In this document: positions 60,167 through 64,000 of the stretch, one piece after another
Numbering within the stretch: position 1 is the stretch's first letter
How the letters are laid out: each line of letters begins with the position of its first letter
NCBI RefSeq assembly: GCF_013694245.2
Contig: NZ_CP059322.2
Location: 6,393,001-6,457,000, forward strand
DNA: 64,000 nucleotides
From: Micromonospora ferruginea
GTDB taxonomy: Bacteria; Actinomycetota; Actinomycetes; Mycobacteriales; Micromonosporaceae
Direction of reading: 5' to 3'
Program-made: the position numbers and the translations under genes
Notes under the pieces: model-generated
Database searches by the model: none
The model's input: the letters and a program-made list of their open reading frames with translations, nothing else
What the model was told of the DNA's origin: nothing

Positions 60167-62362
60167 GTGGGGGTTCACTCAGCGGCGGAACGGGTGCTGA
60201 CCGGGCTGGATCCGGAGCAGCGGTCCGCGGTCACCGCCCCGGCCGGCCCGGTCTGCATCCTGGCCGGCGCCGGCACGGGCAAGACCCGGGCGGTGACCTC
60301 GCGGATCGCCTACCGGGCGCTGACCGGCGACATCGCCGCCCGACACGTGCTGGCGGTCACGTTCACCGCCCGCGCCGCCGCCGAGATGCGCAGTCGTCTC
60401 ACGGTGGCCGGGGTGGGCGGCGTGCAGGCGCGCACGTTCCACGCCGCCGCGCTGCGCCAGGTCCGCTACTTCGCCCCCCGGCTGCTGGCCGGACGGGCCA
60501 TGCCGGAGCTGCTGGACAGCAAGGTGCGGGTGGTCACGCTGGCCGCCGCCAAGGTGGGGCTGCGCGCCGACCGGGCCGCCGCCCGCGACCTCGCCGCCGA
60601 GATCGAGTGGGCCAAGTCGTCCCTGGTCGAGCCGGACGAATACGCGGTGGCCGCGGCGAAGGCGCTGCGCGAGACGCCGTACGAGCCGGCCCGGGTGGCC
60701 GAGGTGTTCACCGCGTACGAGCGGCTCAAGCGCGGCAACGGGGTGATCGACTTCGAGGACATGCTGCGCGCCGCGGTGTGGGGGATCGAGGAGCACCCGG
60801 ACGTGGCCGAGCAGGTGCGCAACCAGTACCGCCACTTCGTGGTCGACGAGTACCAGGACGTCAACCCGCTCCAGCAGCGGCTGCTGGACGTCTGGCTCGG
60901 CGGCCGGGACGACCTCACCGTGGTCGGCGACGCCAGCCAGACCATCTACTCGTTCACCGGCGCGACCTCGTCCTACCTGGTCGACTTCCCGCGCCACCAT
61001 CGCGGCGCGACGGTGGTCCGGCTGGTCCGCGACTACCGCTCCACCCCGCAGGTGGTCGGCCTGGCCAACGCGGTGATCTCGGCGGCCCGGGGCGCCGAGG
61101 CGCGGCTGCGCCTGGAGCTGCACGGCCAGCGCCGGCCCGGCCCCGAGCCGGAGCTGCGGATCTTCACCGACGAGCCGGCCGAGGCGAACGCCGTCGCCGC
61201 CCGCTGCCGGGCGCTGGTGGCCGGCGGCACCCCGGCGCGGGAGATCGCGGTGCTGTTCCGCACCAACGCGCAGTCCGAGGCGTACGAGAAGGCGCTCTCC
61301 GAGGCCGAGGTGCCCTACGTGTTGCAGGGTGCGGAGCGGTTCTTCGATCGGCCCGAGGTGCGCCAGGCGATGATCGCGCTGCGCGCCGCCGTCCGGTCCG
61401 TCCCGGGGGAGACGCCGCTCAGGACGGCCGTGGTGGAAGGGCTCGCCGCGGTCGGCTGGGCCCCGGACGCGCCCCCGGCCGGCGGCGCGGCGCGCGAGCG
61501 CTGGGAGGCGCTCGCCGCGCTGGTCCAGCTCGCCGAGGAGTACGCCGCGACGCCCGAGGTGGTGCCGATCGGCGAGGCCGCCGCCGTGGAGCGGCCGGTG
61601 ACGCTGGCCGCCTTCACCGAGGAGTTGGCGCGGCGCGCCGCCCAGCAGCACGTGCCCACCGTCGAGGGGGTGACGTTGGCGTCGCTGCACTCGGCCAAGG
61701 GCCTGGAGTGGGACGCGGTGTTCCTGGTCGGGCTGGCCGAGGGCACGCTGCCCACCACGTACGCGAAGACGCCGGAGCAGGTCGAGGAGGAGCGGCGGCT
61801 GCTCTACGTGGGGATCACCCGGGCCCGGGAGTGGCTCTGGCTGTCGTACGCGGCGGCGCGCTCGCCCGGCGGGCGGGCCCGGCGGCCGTCGCGTTTCCTG
61901 CCCCAGTTGGACCGTTCCGGCGGCGGCGAGCGGGCCGGCGGCACGGGTCCGGCCCGGAAGGCCGAGCGGCGGCGACCGCAGGTGGTCTCCTGCCGGATCT
62001 GCGGCGCCACGCTGCTCGCCGGCGCCGACCGGAAGCTCGGCCGCTGCCCGACCTGCCCGTCGGACCTGGACGAGGAGCTGTACGAGCGGCTGCGCGAGTG
62101 GCGGCAGCGGGTGGCCGGCGCGCAGAAGGTGCCGGCGTACGTGGTCTTCACCGACGCCACGCTCACCGCGTTGGCGGAGCGGAAGCCGGGACGCACCGAG
62201 GACCTGGTCGCGATCGCCGGGATCGGGCCCCGGAAAGTGGGGCTTTACGGCGATACGGTGCTGGCCCTGGTGGCCGGGGCGACGGTGGACCAGGTTCTGC
62301 CCGCAGAAAAGTTTCAAAATCTGGCCGTAAATCGTTTGCCCTCCCCCGAGGGCGAGGAATAG
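60167..62362 (+). CDS. uvrD2: UvrD2 helicase with tetracysteine and HRDC domains
   Basis: A 731-residue SF1 helicase. Walker A AGAGTGKT, VVDEYQDVNP, GDASQTIYSFTGA, LASLHSAKGLEWD and YVGITRAREWL are all present. After the motor comes the UvrD2-specific tetracysteine motif: C609-x2-C612 and C627-x2-C630 (CRICG, CPTC). Then an HRDC domain (about 640-705, VFTDATLTALAERKP, IAGIGPRKVGLYG). UvrD2 is essential in mycobacteria. The GTG at 60167 is chosen by length. Confidence 0.95.
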   Translation: MGVHSAAERVLTGLDPEQRSAVTAPAGPVCILAGAGTGKTRAVTSRIAYRALTGDIAARHVLAVTFTARAAAEMRSRLTVAGVGGVQARTFHAAALRQVRYFAPRLLAGRAMPELLDSKVRVVTLAAAKVGLRADRAAARDLAAEIEWAKSSLVEPDEYAVAAAKALRETPYEPARVAEVFTAYERLKRGNGVIDFEDMLRAAVWGIEEHPDVAEQVRNQYRHFVVDEYQDVNPLQQRLLDVWLGGRDDLTVVGDASQTIYSFTGATSSYLVDFPRHHRGATVVRLVRDYRSTPQVVGLANAVISAARGAEARLRLELHGQRRPGPEPELRIFTDEPAEANAVAARCRALVAGGTPAREIAVLFRTNAQSEAYEKALSEAEVPYVLQGAERFFDRPEVRQAMIALRAAVRSVPGETPLRTAVVEGLAAVGWAPDAPPAGGAARERWEALAALVQLAEEYAATPEVVPIGEAAAVERPVTLAAFTEELARRAAQQHVPTVEGVTLASLHSAKGLEWDAVFLVGLAEGTLPTTYAKTPEQVEEERRLLYVGITRAREWLWLSYAAARSPGGRARRPSRFLPQLDRSGGGERAGGTGPARKAERRRPQVVSCRICGATLLAGADRKLGRCPTCPSDLDEELYERLREWRQRVAGAQKVPAYVVFTDATLTALAERKPGRTEDLVAIAGIGPRKVGLYGDTVLALVAGATVDQVLPAEKFQNLAVNRLPSPEGEE

Positions 62363-62453
62363 CCTCAGGACACACCTCGAAGCGGCGCTGTTCTGGCTGC
62401 TCACGGGGGATGAGTCCATGGTCGGCACGAGGAAGGTCAGGGAGGTGGCACCA

Positions 62454-62705
62454 ATGGAGATCTACATCTACGAGCGTCCGGCGGCGATGCCAGCTGCCGG
62501 CGTTCCCCTGTCGTCCGTCCGGGTGGCCCTTGCCGCTCGACCGTGGGCTCCGCAGGCGCACCAGGTCCAGGTTCAGGCCGAGCTGAACCTGACCGTCGCG
62601 CCGATCAACGGGGTCGACGGGACCAGTGGCTTCACGGGCATGGGCATCGGCGCCAAGAAGCGCACTGATGTCCGCGGCGTTCCACCTCGAGGTAGACCGG
62701 TCTGA
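62454..62705 (+). CDS. Leader ORF upstream of whiB7
   Basis: An 83-residue ORF from ATG 62454 with a strong GGGAGGTGG ahead of it. It encodes MEIYIYERPAAMPAAG..., a middle PWAPQAHQVQVQAELNLT and a Gly/Arg-rich end (GIGAKKRTDVRG, PPRGRPV). An upstream ATG at 62418 would add 12 residues. The stop at 62703-62705 falls between the two halves of a predicted antiterminator. I infer that it is a translated leader that lets ribosomes control whiB7 transcription. The peptide itself may also be functional; no domain is recognised. Confidence 0.7.
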   Translation: MEIYIYERPAAMPAAGVPLSSVRVALAARPWAPQAHQVQVQAELNLTVAPINGVDGTSGFTGMGIGAKKRTDVRGVPPRGRPV

Positions 62706-62732
62706 TCCACAGACCACCGGCTCACCTCGAGG
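62685..62732 (+). promoter_or_regulatory. Predicted antiterminator hairpin in the whiB7 leader
   Basis: Arms CCTCGAGGTAGACCGGT (62685-62701) and ACCGGCTCACCTCGAGG (62716-62732) pair in 14 of 17 positions (nine, then a three-base internal loop, then five). The loop holds the leader ORF stop. The second arm shares GAGG (62729-62732) with the terminator's first arm, so both cannot form together. Confidence 0.65.
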
Positions 62733-62773
62733 CCGCGGAACCCGCACACCGGGATCCGCGGCCTCAGTTTTTT
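62729..62773 (+). terminator. Intrinsic terminator (attenuator) before whiB7
   Basis: GAGGCCGCGGA (62729-62739) pairs perfectly with TCCGCGGCCTC (62755-62765), extended inside by CCCG/CGGG after an A-A mismatch. Six Ts follow at 62768-62773. It is the only classic hairpin-plus-T-run terminator inside a leader in this window. Confidence 0.9.
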
Positions 62774-62837
62774 GTACCGCCGCCGTACGTCGGAAATGCG
62801 ATCCACGAGATCGAAGTGAGAGAGAGGTGACCGGAGG

Positions 62838-63203
62838 ATGAGTCTGGCGTTGGCCCCACTCGACGTGAGCGTCGAGGTGGAGGCGAACCTGCCCTGCCGG
62901 AAGTTCGACCCCGACCTGTGGTTCTCCGACTCGCCCGCCGAGCTCGAGCTGGCCAAGTCGCTCTGCGGGGACTGCCCGCTGCGCGTCGAGTGCCTGGCCG
63001 GGGCGGTGGAGCGAGCCGAGCCCTGGGGCGTCTGGGGCGGCGAGATCTTCGAGCGTGGCGCGGTCGTCCCGCGTAAGCGGCCCCGTGGCCGTCCGCGTAA
63101 GGAGGACCTCGCCCGCGACGCGCAGCTCCGGGTCGAGGCGGAGGCGCGACTGGCGGCCAGCGGGCTGTCCGAGTCGCGTAGCGCCGTCCGGCTGGCAGCC
63201 TGA
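62838..63203 (+). CDS. whiB7: WhiB7 redox-sensing transcription factor
   Basis: A 121-residue WhiB protein. The [4Fe-4S] cysteines are C20, C43, C46 and C52. GVWGGE (64-69) is the WhiB turn, and the AT-hook RGRPRK (83-88) is specific to WhiB7/WblC. With SigA it activates intrinsic antibiotic-resistance genes after ribosome-targeting drugs. ATG 62838 follows GGAGG directly, with GAGAGAGG further upstream; spacing is therefore unusual. Expression is likely controlled by the attenuator just upstream. Confidence 0.95.
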   Translation: MSLALAPLDVSVEVEANLPCRKFDPDLWFSDSPAELELAKSLCGDCPLRVECLAGAVERAEPWGVWGGEIFERGAVVPRKRPRGRPRKEDLARDAQLRVEAEARLAASGLSESRSAVRLAA

Positions 63204-63270
63204 CACACCTACGTTCCACGACCGACCGATGCCGGTGTCCCTCCACCGGCCGACCTGAGAAGAGAAACCG

Positions 63271-63447
63271 ATGCTGCACCTGCCGAACGGAACCGAGATG
63301 CAACTACTCCACGAAGCGTTGTCGAGGGCTCGAATGCCCCGGCCTCAGGCCGGTCGCACCACCACGAGCACTGAGGCAACCCGTTCCGCCCGTACCGTAG
63401 CCATGCGGGGTCGGGGCCAGTCGGCCCGCGACCTGGGCGTTCTCTAG
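63271..63447 (+). CDS. Small ORF downstream of whiB7
   Basis: A 58-residue ORF from ATG 63271 to TAG: MLHLPNGTEMQLLHEALSRA at the start, then an Arg/Thr-rich tail (RSARTVAMRGRGQSARDL). AGAAGAGAAACCG precedes it. The helical N-terminus and basic tail look translated, but I know no family. It is 67 nt after whiB7 and ends before a strong terminator, so it may be co-transcribed with whiB7. Confidence 0.55.
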   Translation: MLHLPNGTEMQLLHEALSRARMPRPQAGRTTTSTEATRSARTVAMRGRGQSARDLGVL

Positions 63448-63460
63448 ATCGACAAATGAG

Positions 63461-63494
63461 GAAGGGGCGGTGACCGGATGGTCACCGCCCCTTC
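63461..63494. terminator. Bidirectional terminator after whiB7 region
   Basis: Perfect 15-bp arms GAAGGGGCGGTGACC (63461-63475) and complement (63480-63494), loop GGAT, between convergent genes. Confidence 0.8.
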
Positions 63495-63508
63495 GGCGTG
63501 CTCCGTGC

Positions 63509-64000
63509 TCAGGCCACCGGGGCGAACCCGGGCAGCCAGCGCTCCAGGATCGACCGGTAGGACGCCTTCGCCTCCAACTGGCAGAGCACCCCGATCGACC
63601 CCAGCGTCACCCGGTGGATCATCAGGTAGGACGGCGGCAGGTTGAGCTGCCGGCTGAGCTGGTAGGCGGCCGAGCGGGGGCTGGCCAGCCGGGCCGCCTC
63701 GGCCCGCAGCCAGGCCCGGGTGAACCGGAACTCGTCGGCCGCGATCGGCTCCAGCATCGGGCGGAGGAAGTCGAGCACCGCCGGGGCGTCGATCGACTCG
63801 TTGCGGCCGACGAAGCCTTCGTCGCGCAGCCCGTCCACCACGCCGTCGGCGTCGCCCCGCAGGGCGAGCGCGGCGATCCGGCCGATCGGCTCCGGCGTGC
63901 CCTCCGGCATGCGGGCCACCGCGCCGAAGTCGATCACGCCGAGCCGGCCGTCGGGCAGCAGCCGGAAGTTGCCCGGGTGCGGGTCGGCGTGCAGCAGCCC
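63509..64000 (-). CDS. ABC1/UbiB atypical kinase family protein, 5' end outside window
   Basis: The C-terminal 163 residues of an ABC1 (AarF/UbiB/ADCK) protein. The visible kinase-like core HADPHPGNFRLLPDGRLG and VIDFGAVARMP carries the family's catalytic-loop and DFG-like motifs. The family acts in quinone or lipid metabolism. The neighbour order matches Rv3197 next to whiB7. The gene begins beyond base 64000. Confidence 0.9.
   Translation of the reverse strand, partial: GLLHADPHPGNFRLLPDGRLGVIDFGAVARMPEGTPEPIGRIAALALRGDADGVVDGLRDEGFVGRNESIDAPAVLDFLRPMLEPIAADEFRFTRAWLRAEAARLASPRSAAYQLSRQLNLPPSYLMIHRVTLGSIGVLCQLEAKASYRSILERWLPGFAPVA

Noticed and set aside
62418..62453. Upstream ATG as start of the whiB7 leader ORF
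   Set aside because: Possible but weaker than ATG 62454, which has GGGAGGTGG at proper spacing.

Overview
The window is about 73-74% G+C and carries the core gene set of a high-GC actinobacterium: mycothiol synthesis (mshB), mycoredoxin, WhiB7, AdnAB, UvrD2, 7Fe ferredoxin and the succinylase DAP pathway. GTG starts and ATGA/GTGA stop-start overlaps are frequent. XRE/DUF397 pairs, the gene content and GTTAAG...CCTTAC-type palindromes point to Micromonosporaceae, probably Micromonospora or a close relative (inference). Two blocks follow Mycobacterium tuberculosis gene order: mshB-fdx-dapC...dapD-dapE-LOG (Rv1170-Rv1205 region) and adnA-adnB...nudC-mrx1-uvrD2-whiB7-ABC1 (Rv3202c-Rv3197). No rRNA, tRNA, CRISPR array, insertion sequence or secondary-metabolite cluster was seen.

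Layout. 1-3.3 kb: end of an ABC-2 permease, then an acetyltransferase, a SanA-like protein, a PH-like protein, a degenerate pterin dehydratase and a MutT protein. 3.3-7.2 kb: succinate dehydrogenase operon sdhC-sdhA-sdhB. 7.3-10.9 kb: a TldD/TldE pair and a Uma2 protein. 11-17.1 kb: an oligopeptide importer, with two ATPases and two permeases in one operon and the binding lipoprotein behind its own promoter region. 17.1-28.4 kb: S9 peptidase, mshB, two small membrane proteins, a GNAT protein, ferredoxin-dapC, an M48 protease, tyrA, a SIMPL protein and a P-loop kinase. 28.4-35.2 kb: a large membrane-embedded hydrolase, a sugar acetyltransferase and a secreted subtilisin. 35.3-39.2 kb: dapD/dapE and two LOG proteins. 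39.2-47 kb: a repeat-rich spacer, then AdnA (split into a motor gene and a nuclease gene) and AdnB. 47-49.3 kb: cold-shock protein behind a structured leader, DEAD-box helicase and a small membrane protein. 49.5-52.7 kb: a sulfonate/nitrate-type ABC importer with an Rrf2 regulator as last gene. 52.8-56.4 kb: two M16 proteins and NudC. 56.5-59.8 kb: a small protein, a DUF397/XRE pair and an MFS transporter. 59.8-64 kb: mycoredoxin, UvrD2, the whiB7 leader and gene, a small ORF and the start-truncated end of an ABC1 kinase.

The most interesting features are the whiB7 leader, which has an upstream ORF and mutually exclusive antiterminator and terminator folds; the split of AdnA exactly at the motor/nuclease boundary through a GTGA overlap; a roughly 12-TM insertion inside an alpha/beta hydrolase; a cysteine-free Rrf2 protein co-transcribed with an ABC importer whose promoter has an inverted repeat; and several families of short palindromic repeats. 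Most convergent gene pairs are separated by perfect GC-rich hairpins, given as terminators.
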